This document shows, piece by piece, positions 26,096 through 34,019 of a stretch of 64,000 nt of DNA. The translations under genes were made by a program, and so were the position numbers. Position 1 is the first letter of the stretch. Each line of letters begins with the position of its first letter. The notes beneath the pieces are model-generated. The model made no database searches. It was given only the letters and a program-made list of their open reading frames with translations, and was not told the origin of the DNA. The DNA is taken from contig JADJBS010000002.1 of NCBI GenBank assembly GCA_016703665.1, positions 248,001 to 312,000 on the forward strand. The letters are read 5' to 3'. The stretch is from Candidatus Defluviibacillus avedoerensis (lineage in GTDB: Bacteria > Pseudomonadota > Gammaproteobacteria > Burkholderiales > Burkholderiaceae_C).

Positions 26096-26572
26096 ATGGC
26101 CACCTTACCGATAACCAAACGCGGCGCAGAAAAACTCAAGGCCGAGTTGCACAAGCTAAAGACGGTTGATCGCCCTTGGGTGATCAACGCCATTGCAGAG
26201 GCGCGCGCTCAGGGTGATTTGAGTGAAAACGCCGAGTACGATGCGGCCAAGGATCGGCAAGGTTTCATTGAGGGTCGAATTCAAGAAATTGACGGCAAGT
26301 TATCCGCTGCTCAAATCATTGATGCTGCAACGCTGGATGCTGGCGGTAGGGTTGTGTTTGGTGCAACCGTTGAGTTGGAAGACGAAGATTCTGGCGCCAA
26401 AGTCAAGTATCAAATCGTGGGAGAAGATGAAGCGGATCTGAAACTTGGTTTGATCAATGTTGGCAGTCCCATTGCGCGCGCATTGATTGGCAAGGATGAA
26501 GGCGATAGCGTTGAGGTGCAAGCGCCGGGTGGTGTGAAGCACTACGAAATCATTTCGGTGAGCTACATCTAA
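26096..26572 (+). CDS. greA: Transcription elongation factor GreA
   Basis: GreA rescues backtracked RNA polymerase by stimulating transcript cleavage in the secondary channel. The 158-residue protein has the N-terminal coiled coil with the tip acidic pair in GDLSENAEYDAAKDRQGFIEGRI (about 41-63) and the C-terminal FKBP-like domain ending SPIARALIGKDEGDSVEVQAPGG. ATG at 26096 gives the standard length. It is followed 13 bases later by the DUF4149 gene. Confidence 0.96.
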   Translation: MATLPITKRGAEKLKAELHKLKTVDRPWVINAIAEARAQGDLSENAEYDAAKDRQGFIEGRIQEIDGKLSAAQIIDAATLDAGGRVVFGATVELEDEDSGAKVKYQIVGEDEADLKLGLINVGSPIARALIGKDEGDSVEVQAPGGVKHYEIISVSYI

Positions 26573-26585
26573 AGGGCTACCTTTG

Positions 26586-27014
26586 ATGGAGCGTCTGCCT
26601 TTAATGGTTGCTGCGCTCTGGTGGGGTAGTTTGAGCACGATCGGGGTTTTGGTCGTCCCTTTTCTCTTTGCATATTTGCCCACCCCCGCAGTTGCGGGCA
26701 CCTTGGCTGCTAAGTTGTTCTCCGCTCAGGCTTGGGTCACGTTAGCTTGCGGGATTTTGCTGCTAATTCTGTCAAGGCTCAGGGGCAGCCAAGCACTTCG
26801 CCCTTGGCCCCAATCTGTTTTGGTCTGGATTTCTGTGGGTATGCTGATAGCTGTTCTTCTTGAGTTTGCCATCGCTCCCCGCATTCTGGCGCGGGAGAGC
26901 CTCAGGGTTTGGCATAGCCTGGGAAGTCTGATGTTTGCGGCCCAATGGGTGTGTGCTGGGACCGTTCTATGGAAATTGAGTTGCGCAGACAGCAGGCTTG
27001 GCCCTCAGTCCTGA
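26586..27014 (+). CDS. DUF4149 domain-containing membrane protein
   Basis: A 142-residue protein with four hydrophobic segments (about 5-28, 46-64, 80-99, 112-135) of the DUF4149 type, which in betaproteobacteria commonly follows greA. There is no known function. ATG at 26586 directly follows the greA stop by 13 bases, so the two are co-transcribed. Its last ten bases overlap the convergent yhbY gene. Confidence 0.78.
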   Translation: MERLPLMVAALWWGSLSTIGVLVVPFLFAYLPTPAVAGTLAAKLFSAQAWVTLACGILLLILSRLRGSQALRPWPQSVLVWISVGMLIAVLLEFAIAPRILARESLRVWHSLGSLMFAAQWVCAGTVLWKLSCADSRLGPQS

Positions 27015-27478
27015 TTGCGTTTCTTGATGGATTTCTGCTTGGGCTTGGCACGCTTTAACTGGCCACCAGCAGCCAGGCGCTGATTGCCCAGTACGCGAAG
27101 CGTTTTGACCTCTGGTCGCTGGCCACCGCGCTTACTGTACTTGAGTATCTTGACGTCTTTGGGGCCGGGCATGCGGTCTTCATCGCGCAGGCGCGCCTTC
27201 TCCGGCAACGGGCGCCATAGAACCAGCAATTTGCCAATATGCTGGATCGGCGCTGCATTCAGTTCGTCACACAGGGCTAAGTACATCAGGCTACGCGCCT
27301 CGCGATCGTCACCCAGCACCCTGACCTTGATCAGCCCATGGGCGTTCAAGGCAGCGTCTGTTTCCTTTTTGACCGCATCGGTCAGACCGTCATTTCCGAT
27401 CATGACGACGGGGTTCAGGTGGTGTGCTTCGGCACGGTGCTCTTTGCGTTGCGCAATGGTCAGTTCAATTTGAGGCAT
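27005..27478 (-). CDS. yhbY: YhbY/CRS1-type RNA-binding protein
   Basis: A CRM-domain protein that associates with 50S ribosomal precursors. The CRM domain (residues 8-95) is clear: RKEHRAEAHHLNPVVMIGNDGLTDAV, and then KVRVLGDDREAR with the GxxG-like loop. After it comes a basic, Lys/Arg-rich tail of about 60 residues (KRAKPKQKSIKKRNQD at the end). The tail is longer than in E. coli YhbY. It is divergent from rlmE (20 bases between starts), a widely conserved pairing. Confidence 0.93.
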   Translation of the reverse strand: MPQIELTIAQRKEHRAEAHHLNPVVMIGNDGLTDAVKKETDAALNAHGLIKVRVLGDDREARSLMYLALCDELNAAPIQHIGKLLVLWRPLPEKARLRDEDRMPGPKDVKILKYSKRGGQRPEVKTLRVLGNQRLAAGGQLKRAKPKQKSIKKRNQD

Positions 27479-27498
27479 GCGCGTATTATCGGGTGTTC

Positions 27499-28167
27499 AT
27501 GAAAAGCAAGACGAAAAGCAGTAAGGTCAATAGAGCGTGGTTGAATGACCATGTCAATGATCCGTACGTCAAGTTGGCCCAGCGCGACGGTTACCGTGCC
27601 CGTGCGGCATACAAACTTAAAGAAATCGACGAATCCCTGGGCTTGATTCAGCCGGGGCAAATGGTCGTCGACCTGGGCTCCACCCCTGGCGCCTGGAGTC
27701 AATATGCCCGGCGCAAATTATCCCCGCAAGGGGCAGCGGCGGGGGCGCTCAACGGTACCATCATTGCGCTCGACATCTTGCCAATGGAGCCCATTGAGGG
27801 GGTGCACTTCCTGCAAGGCGATTTTCGTGAGGCTGACGTTTTACTCCGGCTTGAGGAAGCCATGCAGGGGCGTAAAGCCAATATGGTGGTGTCCGACATG
27901 GCGCCGAACTTGTCGGGCATATCTTCAGCCGATGCGGCCCGAGTTGAGAACCTTGTCGAACTGGCCGTTGATTTTGCACAGCATCACATGCGGCCAGAGG
28001 GCGCGCTGGTTGCCAAGGTCTTTCACGGCAGTGGCTATGGCGAGTTGGTCAAGCTGTTTCAGCTGAACTTCAAGGTGGTCAAAGCGATCAAACCAAAAGC
28101 ATCGCGCGACAAGTCCTCTGAGACCTTTTTGGTTGGCATTGGCCTTAAGTCTCCGCTGGGGCCTTGA
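27499..28167 (+). CDS. rlmE: 23S rRNA 2'-O-ribose U2552 methyltransferase RlmE (FtsJ)
   Basis: RlmE methylates U2552 of 23S rRNA with SAM. The 222-residue protein has RAWLNDHVNDPYVKLAQRDGYR with the catalytic Lys, the SAM motif VVDLGSTPGAWSQ, the catalytic Asp in VVSDMAPNLSG and the Lys in ALVAKVFHGSG. ATG at 27499. It is upstream of ftsH by 46 bases, the classical rlmE-ftsH order. Confidence 0.96.
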   Translation: MKSKTKSSKVNRAWLNDHVNDPYVKLAQRDGYRARAAYKLKEIDESLGLIQPGQMVVDLGSTPGAWSQYARRKLSPQGAAAGALNGTIIALDILPMEPIEGVHFLQGDFREADVLLRLEEAMQGRKANMVVSDMAPNLSGISSADAARVENLVELAVDFAQHHMRPEGALVAKVFHGSGYGELVKLFQLNFKVVKAIKPKASRDKSSETFLVGIGLKSPLGP

Positions 28168-28213
28168 AACGCCTAAAATAGATCGCAGATACCTCTCTCT
28201 ACCGGAGCCTTGC

Positions 28214-30130
28214 TTGAACAATCAGTGGTTTTCCAAAGTCGCCGTATGGCTTGTTATAGCCTTGGTGCTATTCACCGTTTTTAAACAGTTTGATACGCGC
28301 ACGGCTGCAGGATCAGGCTATCTTGGCTATTCTGACTTCCTCGAAGAGGTGAGAGGGCGGCGTATCAAGACGGCCACCATTTCCGAGGGGCAGGGCGGTA
28401 CAGACATCGTGGCCACCACGACCGATGACCGCAAAGTGCGCACGACGGCCACTTACCTGGATCGTGGTTTGGTGGGTGACTTGATCGCCAATAACGTCAA
28501 ATTTGACGTCAAGCCCCGCGAAGAAGGCTCCTTGCTGATGACCTTGCTTGTAAGTTGGGGCCCCATGCTGCTGTTGATTGGTGTGTGGGTTTACTTCATG
28601 CGCCAGATGCAGGGCGGCGGAAAAGGCGGAGCATTCAGCTTTGGCAAGAGCAAGGCCCGGCTGCTGGACGAAAATACCAACCCGGTGACCTTTGCCGATG
28701 TGGCGGGCTGCGATGAAGCCAAGGAGGAGGTTAAAGAAGTTGTTGACTTCCTGAAAGACCCCTCCAAATATCAAAAGCTGGGTGGGCGCATTCCACGCGG
28801 TCTGTTGTTGGTGGGACCTCCAGGTACAGGCAAGACTTTGCTGGCCAAATCGATTGCGGGCGAGGCCAAGGTACCTTTTTTCTCCATTTCAGGCTCTGAT
28901 TTTGTCGAAATGTTTGTCGGTGTGGGCGCATCCCGTGTCCGTGACATGTTTGACAATGCCAAAAAGAACGCTCCTTGCATCATCTTCATTGATGAAATTG
29001 ATGCCGTAGGTCGCCAGCGTGGCGCTGGATTGGGCGGCGGCAATGACGAGCGCGAGCAAACACTGAACCAGATGCTGGTTGAGATGGATGGCTTTGAGAC
29101 CAACCTCGGCGTTATCGTCGTGGCCGCAACCAACCGGCCAGACATTCTGGATGCTGCTTTGCTGCGCCCAGGTCGTTTTGACCGGCAGGTTTATGTCACG
29201 CTGCCAGATATTCGTGGCCGCGAGCAGATCCTGAACGTGCACATGCGCAAGATTCCTGTCGGGCAGGACATGAGTCCGTCCATCATTGCCCGCGGCACGC
29301 CTGGCATGTCCGGTGCTGACTTGGCCAATCTGTGCAACGAAGCAGCCTTGATGGCCGCACGCCGTAATGCACGCGTGGTGGAGATGCAAGACTTTGAAAA
29401 GGCCAAAGACAAGATTTTCATGGGCCCTGAGCGTAAGAGCATGGTCATGCCTGAAGAGGAGCGCCGCAACACGGCGTACCACGAATCTGGCCACGCCTTG
29501 ATCGGCAAGCTATTGCCCAAATGCGACCCAGTTCATAAGGTCACTATCATTCCGCGCGGACGCGCTCTGGGTGTCACCATGAGCTTGCCTGCGCAAGACC
29601 GCTACAGCTATGACCGCGACTACATGCTGAACCAGATCAGCATGCTGTTTGGTGGCCGCATTGCTGAGGAAGTGTTCATGCACCAGATGACCACGGGTGC
29701 CAGTAACGATTTTGAACGCGCCACCCACATAGCACGTGACATGGTCATGCGCTATGGCATGACCGAGTCGCTGGGTCCCATGGTCTATGCCGAAAACGAA
29801 GGAGAAGTCTTCCTGGGGCGGTCGGTTACTAAAACGACCAACATGTCTGAGGCGACCATGCAAAAGGTCGATGCAGAAGTTCGCCGCATCATCGACGGGC
29901 AGTACAAGCTGGCGCGTGACTTGATTGAAGAACATTCAGACAAGATGCATGCCATGGCCAAGGCTTTGCTGGAATGGGAAACCATTGATTCCGATCAACT
30001 GGATGACATCATGGCCGGCAAAGAGCCCCGTGCGCCCAAAGACTGGTCGCCACGGGTGCCGCCATCCGGCAGTGGCGGCAACGGGGGGGCGCCCTCCGTC
30101 AAACCTGACCCGGCACCTACGGCTGCATGA
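28214..30130 (+). CDS. ftsH: ATP-dependent zinc metalloprotease FtsH
   Basis: FtsH degrades unstable cytosolic and membrane proteins, including sigma-32 and LpxC in E. coli. The 638-residue protein has two N-terminal membrane helices (about 8-25 and 112-130) around a periplasmic domain. The AAA module has Walker A GPPGTGKT at about 201 and the second region of homology at LRPGRFDRQVYV. The zinc site HESGH is at about 423. The start is TTG at 28214 with GGAG 6 bases upstream. Its stop overlaps folP (ATGA), so ftsH-folP-glmM form one operon. Confidence 0.97.
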   Translation: MNNQWFSKVAVWLVIALVLFTVFKQFDTRTAAGSGYLGYSDFLEEVRGRRIKTATISEGQGGTDIVATTTDDRKVRTTATYLDRGLVGDLIANNVKFDVKPREEGSLLMTLLVSWGPMLLLIGVWVYFMRQMQGGGKGGAFSFGKSKARLLDENTNPVTFADVAGCDEAKEEVKEVVDFLKDPSKYQKLGGRIPRGLLLVGPPGTGKTLLAKSIAGEAKVPFFSISGSDFVEMFVGVGASRVRDMFDNAKKNAPCIIFIDEIDAVGRQRGAGLGGGNDEREQTLNQMLVEMDGFETNLGVIVVAATNRPDILDAALLRPGRFDRQVYVTLPDIRGREQILNVHMRKIPVGQDMSPSIIARGTPGMSGADLANLCNEAALMAARRNARVVEMQDFEKAKDKIFMGPERKSMVMPEEERRNTAYHESGHALIGKLLPKCDPVHKVTIIPRGRALGVTMSLPAQDRYSYDRDYMLNQISMLFGGRIAEEVFMHQMTTGASNDFERATHIARDMVMRYGMTESLGPMVYAENEGEVFLGRSVTKTTNMSEATMQKVDAEVRRIIDGQYKLARDLIEEHSDKMHAMAKALLEWETIDSDQLDDIMAGKEPRAPKDWSPRVPPSGSGGNGGAPSVKPDPAPTAA

Positions 30131-31032
30131 AATCAACCGGGGCGATCAGCCCCGTTTTCCATTGGATCTGTGGTCGCTTTTCTATTGATTTGACTCGCCC
30201 GCATGTGATGGGCATTGTCAACGTCACACCAGACTCCTTTTCAGACGGTGGTCAGCATGGCAGCACTGCCGCTGCGTTGGTGCATTGCGAAGCGCTGCTT
30301 AAAGCGGGTGCCGACATGCTCGACATTGGCGGAGAATCCAGCCGCCCTGGTGCTCCACCTTTGCCGCTGGCCCAAGAACTGGCCCGGGTCTTGCCCGTGG
30401 TGCGCGAGGCGGTCAAGCTCAATGTGCCGGTGTCGGTAGACACCTATAAGGCTGATGTGATGCGGGCGGTGCTGGACGCAGGTGCAGACATCATTAACGA
30501 CATCTGGGCATTGCGCCAGGCCGGTGCACTGAAGGTGCTTGCCAGTCATCCCAACTGCGGTATCTGCCTGATGCACATGCACGGCGAGCCGCAAACCATG
30601 CAGCTAGCCCCCTTGAACGAAATTCCTGGGCAGTCTGTTGCTGATCAGGTGCTATTTTTTTTGAAGCAAAGAACCCATACACTGCTTGCCGAAAGTATAG
30701 ATAAAGCCCGAATTTCTTGGGATGTAGGCATTGGATTTGGCAAAACAGTGGCGCAAAATTTTGAATTGCTCGCTGAGCAACAGCAGTTGGCGCAGGCAGG
30801 CTACCCGTTGTGGGCAGCTTGGTCGCGCAAATCGTCTTTAGGTGTGGTAACTGGTTTGCCGGTTGACCAACGTATCGTGCCCAGCGTGGCGGCAGCCTTG
30901 CTGGCAGTCGATCGGGGTGCGCGCATCGTGCGTGTGCATGATGTCGCGCAAACCGTGGAAGCGTTGAAGATATGGCAGGCCATGACTAACCACACAGTCA
31001 TCGCCAATGAATTAAACAGGAATCGATCATGA
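30127..31032 (+). CDS. folP: Dihydropteroate synthase
   Basis: FolP joins p-aminobenzoate to dihydropterin pyrophosphate and is the sulfonamide target. The 301-residue TIM barrel shows MGIVNVTPDSFSDGGQH (about 28), DIGGESSRPGAPPL and IINDIWALRQAG, the conserved pterin and pyrophosphate loops. It overlaps ftsH and glmM by four bases each, the standard ftsH-folP-glmM arrangement. Confidence 0.96.
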   Translation: MKSTGAISPVFHWICGRFSIDLTRPHVMGIVNVTPDSFSDGGQHGSTAAALVHCEALLKAGADMLDIGGESSRPGAPPLPLAQELARVLPVVREAVKLNVPVSVDTYKADVMRAVLDAGADIINDIWALRQAGALKVLASHPNCGICLMHMHGEPQTMQLAPLNEIPGQSVADQVLFFLKQRTHTLLAESIDKARISWDVGIGFGKTVAQNFELLAEQQQLAQAGYPLWAAWSRKSSLGVVTGLPVDQRIVPSVAAALLAVDRGARIVRVHDVAQTVEALKIWQAMTNHTVIANELNRNRS

Positions 31033-32366
31033 GCAGAAAATACTTTGGTACTGACGGTATCCGTGGCACCGTCGGTCAAGGCGCCATCACCCCAGACTTT
31101 GTCATGAAGCTGGCGCACTCTGTTGGACGGGTACTCAAGGCCAAGGAAGATCGCCCCACCGTGGTGATTGGCAAAGACACCCGGATTTCAGGCTACATGC
31201 TGGAAAGCGCGTTGGAGTCCGGCTTCAATTCTGCTGGCGTGGATGTCATTTTGCTAGGCCCATTGCCAACGCCGGGGGTGGCCTACCTCACCCGAGCCCT
31301 TCGGACCAGCCTGGGGGTCGTGATCTCTGCCAGCCACAACCCCTATCCGGACAACGGCATCAAGTTTTTCAGTGCCCAAGGTACCAAGCTAGACGACGCT
31401 TGGGAGCAGGCGGTTGAAGCCATGCTCGAGCAGCCGCCCGTGTGGGCAGACTCACATTCACTGGGCCGTGCCCGCCGTCTGGACGACGCTGCAGGTCGTT
31501 ACATTGAATTCTGCAAGAGCAGCTTTGCGAATGACCTGACCCTCAAAGGGCTGAAGATCGTAGTGGACGGCGCCCATGGTGCGGCCTATCACATCGCACC
31601 CAAGGTCTTCCATGAATTGGGTGCAGAGGTTATTTCCATTGGATGTGCTCCAGACGGCTTTAACATCAATCACAAGGTAGGTGCTACCCACCCCGAAGCC
31701 TTGATTGAAGCCGTCAAGGTGCAAAACGCAGACTTTGGTGTTGCGCTGGACGGCGATGCCGATCGACTGCAACTGGTGGATGCCTCGGGGCGCTTGTTCA
31801 ATGGTGACGAGGTGCTTTACCTTATGGCGGTAGAGCGTCTGGCCCGTGGTGACACAGTGCCCGGTGTGGTCGGCACTCTGATGACCAACATGGCGGTTGA
31901 AGTTGCCCTCAAGTCCCGCGGAGTGAAGTTTGTCCGAGCCAAGGTAGGTGACCGTTATGTGCTGGAAGAGCTTGAAAAGCACGGGTGGCTGCTGGGCGGT
32001 GAAGGTTCTGGCCACCTCCTGGCCCTGGACAAGCACACCACCGGCGACGGGCTGATTTCTGCGCTTCAGGTACTACAGGCCTGCGTGCGCCACAAGCAGA
32101 CGCTGGCGGAGTTGCTGAGCGATATCAAGCTGTTTCCCCAGACACTCCTGAATATACGCTTGCAGCCCGGCCAGGACTGGAAGACCAACGCACAGCTTGC
32201 GTCAGAAATCAAGCGTGTTGAGGCCGAGCTGGGTGTCGACGGTCGAGTTCTGATCCGTGCCAGCGGGACCGAGCCGTTGCTGCGCATCATGGTTGAGGCG
32301 CGCGACGCGACGCAAGCACACATGTGTGCCGAACGCTTGGCCGACACCTTGCTCACCATCCGTTAG
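31029..32366 (+). CDS. glmM: Phosphoglucosamine mutase
   Basis: GlmM interconverts glucosamine-6-phosphate and glucosamine-1-phosphate for UDP-GlcNAc, feeding peptidoglycan and LPS. The 445-residue protein has the phosphoserine loop VVISASHNPYPDNG (Ser near 102), the metal loop ALDGDADR, the sugar loop GEGSGH and the phosphate-binding RASGTEPLLRIMVE. It starts inside the folP stop. It ends with a four-base overlap with the convergent small gene at 32363. Confidence 0.97.
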   Translation: MSRKYFGTDGIRGTVGQGAITPDFVMKLAHSVGRVLKAKEDRPTVVIGKDTRISGYMLESALESGFNSAGVDVILLGPLPTPGVAYLTRALRTSLGVVISASHNPYPDNGIKFFSAQGTKLDDAWEQAVEAMLEQPPVWADSHSLGRARRLDDAAGRYIEFCKSSFANDLTLKGLKIVVDGAHGAAYHIAPKVFHELGAEVISIGCAPDGFNINHKVGATHPEALIEAVKVQNADFGVALDGDADRLQLVDASGRLFNGDEVLYLMAVERLARGDTVPGVVGTLMTNMAVEVALKSRGVKFVRAKVGDRYVLEELEKHGWLLGGEGSGHLLALDKHTTGDGLISALQVLQACVRHKQTLAELLSDIKLFPQTLLNIRLQPGQDWKTNAQLASEIKRVEAELGVDGRVLIRASGTEPLLRIMVEARDATQAHMCAERLADTLLTIR

Positions 32367-32593
32367 CGACGACGCGCCCAGGGCCCCAGTGTCAATTGCT
32401 CAAGCGCTGTCAGTAAACGGCCAAAATTGGCCGATGCCAGCATCGAACGCTCAATCAGGCCAAGCTTGGCTGCGTTTGCATACTGAGCGCGAGCCATGTC
32501 AAACGGCATTCCCAGCACATCAGAGGCGGTGTGGCAGACGGCGCGCGTAACTTCCTCCAGAGGAGTAGGGCTGATATTGATAGACAGGGACAT
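32363..32593 (-). CDS. Small protein of unknown function
   Basis: A 76-residue protein, mostly helical, with the core DMARAQYANAAKLGLIERSM and no signal peptide or membrane segment. I do not recognise its family. The alternating Ala/Leu helices and small size recall phasin-like or granule-associated proteins, but that is a guess. ATG at 32593 is followed by a normal frame; an ATG at 32608 is an alternative, with GGAA-type sites near both. A TAAGGGTAAACCCTTA palindrome lies 35 bases upstream; part of it (AGGGTAAACC) also occurs upstream of the phasin gene. Confidence 0.55.
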   Translation of the reverse strand: MSLSINISPTPLEEVTRAVCHTASDVLGMPFDMARAQYANAAKLGLIERSMLASANFGRLLTALEQLTLGPWARRR

Positions 32594-32627
32594 GGAAAGT
32601 CCTTTCATGGAGATTGTCAGGTTAATT

Positions 32628-32643
32628 TAAGGGTAAACCCTTA
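32628..32643. promoter_or_regulatory. TAAGGGTAAACCCTTA palindrome
   Basis: An inverted repeat with 7-bp arms in the spacer between the small gene at 32363-32593 and dusC. The 10-mer AGGGTAAACC recurs at 10801-10810 in front of the phasin gene, and GGGTTTACCC recurs at 32679-32688 at the dusC end. Possibly an operator; binding protein unknown. Confidence 0.35.
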
Positions 32644-32676
32644 TAAAATCAAGGCAATATTCCTGGTTATTGGCAA

Positions 32677-33654
32677 TTAGATGGGTTTACCCAGACCTGT
32701 TTTGTGTGGCAATGATTCCAGCCAACCTGCCCGGCGCATCCATTCATCCATTGCTTGGGGGTCATGAATGGTCCGCACGAGCATGTATGCATCCTGAGCT
32801 TCGGGGTAAGTACGGCGCAAGAAGTTCAACCACTGCTTAAGTCTTCCAGCCTTCTGGCGACGCTGCTGGGTCTGGCAGACCAATGCCCAGAAGGTGGCAA
32901 GATGTGCAAGCAAGCTGCCCCACGGCAGGCCATCCGTTTCACCGCGAATAGCGTGTGCAAGGGCAGGGTTGCTGACGATGCCACGTCCTAGCATCAGACT
33001 CTGGCAGCCCGATTCAGTCCGGCAGCGAGCGGCATCTTCCACCGTCCAGATCTCTCCGTTTGCCACCACGGGAATTTGAACTGCCGAACGGATATCAGCA
33101 ATCCGGCTCCAATAGGCCGGGGGGCGGTAGGCATCCGCACGAGTGCGCGCGTGCACAACAAGTTCGGTTGCGCCGCCTTCAGCGAGGGCCTGTGCACATT
33201 CCACTGCTCTGCTGTCATCGTTGACACCCAGGCGCATCTTTGCGGTGGTAGCTTGCTCGGTGGGTACAGAGCGTCGCACAGCAGACATGATGCGCAACAG
33301 CAAGTCGGGCTCGTCCAGCAAGGCAGCCCCCCCGCCATGGCGATTGACGACCTTAGCAGGGCAGCCAAAATTCAAATCCACCCCATTGGGCGACAGGCTT
33401 GCAACCCGAGCAGCGTTGTCGCCCATGCAAGCAGGGTCAGACCCCAGCAACTGAGGGCGCACCGGAACGCCTGACAAGGTCAGTCCCCCGTTGCGAAGCT
33501 CAGGCACCACACGGTAAAACACCCTTGCTGGCAGCAAGGTGTTGGTCACACGAATGAACTCAGACACGCAGCGGTCTACGCCCCCGATGCGTGTCAGTGC
33601 ATCGCGCAACACAAAATCAAGAAGCCCCTCCATCGGGGCCAGTAAAAGGCTCAT
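32677..33654 (-). CDS. dusC: tRNA-dihydrouridine(16) synthase DusC
   Basis: DusC reduces U16 in the tRNA D-loop with FMN and NADPH. The 325-residue TIM barrel opens LLLAPMEGLLDFVLRD, has the catalytic Cys in LNFGCPAKVVNRHGGGAALL (about 98-102), the Lys in TAKMRLG, VVHARTRADAY and VVANGEIW. This subclass (MEG after the first strand, DxxPA loop) fits DusC rather than DusA/B. ATG at 33654; a TTG nine bases upstream is less likely. It is divergent from feoA. Confidence 0.92.
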   Translation of the reverse strand: MSLLLAPMEGLLDFVLRDALTRIGGVDRCVSEFIRVTNTLLPARVFYRVVPELRNGGLTLSGVPVRPQLLGSDPACMGDNAARVASLSPNGVDLNFGCPAKVVNRHGGGAALLDEPDLLLRIMSAVRRSVPTEQATTAKMRLGVNDDSRAVECAQALAEGGATELVVHARTRADAYRPPAYWSRIADIRSAVQIPVVANGEIWTVEDAARCRTESGCQSLMLGRGIVSNPALAHAIRGETDGLPWGSLLAHLATFWALVCQTQQRRQKAGRLKQWLNFLRRTYPEAQDAYMLVRTIHDPQAMDEWMRRAGWLESLPHKTGLGKPI

Positions 33655-33707
33655 GGTGCCCAAGCATATCCAGGATGTGCCCCGGTTTGATTTGAATCAA
33701 GCACATT

Positions 33708-33726
33708 GCAAATGAGAAGCGCTATC
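33708..33726 (+). promoter_or_regulatory. Fur box upstream of feoAB
   Basis: GCAAATGAGAAGCGCTATC matches 13 of 19 positions of the Fur consensus GATAATGATAATCATTATC and ends 8 bases before the feoA ATG. It fits iron-repressed transcription of the ferrous iron importer. Confidence 0.6.
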
Positions 33727-33734
33727 ATTGACGC

Positions 33735-33998
33735 ATGCCAACAACCCGCCCAACCGCTGCAGCGGCACGCACACTCTGTAGCCTTCGTCGTGGCGATGAA
33801 GCCCTGGTCGCGGGTTTGGTGCCAGGTGTTTGTCTTACCCGGCAGCGCTTGCTTGAGTTAGGTTTTGTCAAAGGCGAGCGCGTCCGCGTGATTGCCGCTG
33901 CACCGGTCGGGCAAGACCCTATCGCGGTTCGCATCGGTACATCGACCTTTGCACTGCGTCGGCATGAGGCCTCCTTGGTGCAGCTGATCGCGGACTGA
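33735..33998 (+). CDS. feoA: Ferrous iron transport protein A (FeoA)
   Basis: A small SH3-like cytosolic protein of 87 residues that assists FeoB. The domain runs from LCSLRRGDEALVAG (residue 14) through RLLELGFVKGERVRVIAAAPVGQDPIAVRIG to the end. ATG at 33735 follows a Fur-like box and the gene is 21 bases before feoB. Standard length for FeoA with a short N-terminal extension. Confidence 0.92.
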   Translation: MPTTRPTAAAARTLCSLRRGDEALVAGLVPGVCLTRQRLLELGFVKGERVRVIAAAPVGQDPIAVRIGTSTFALRRHEASLVQLIAD

Positions 33999-34019
33999 AG
34001 CGGTTCCTTGACTAGCATC

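Noticed and set aside
32363..32608. The idea that this 76-residue protein is a phasin
   Set aside because: No characteristic phasin N-terminus and the length is too short; kept only as a weak suggestion through a shared upstream motif.
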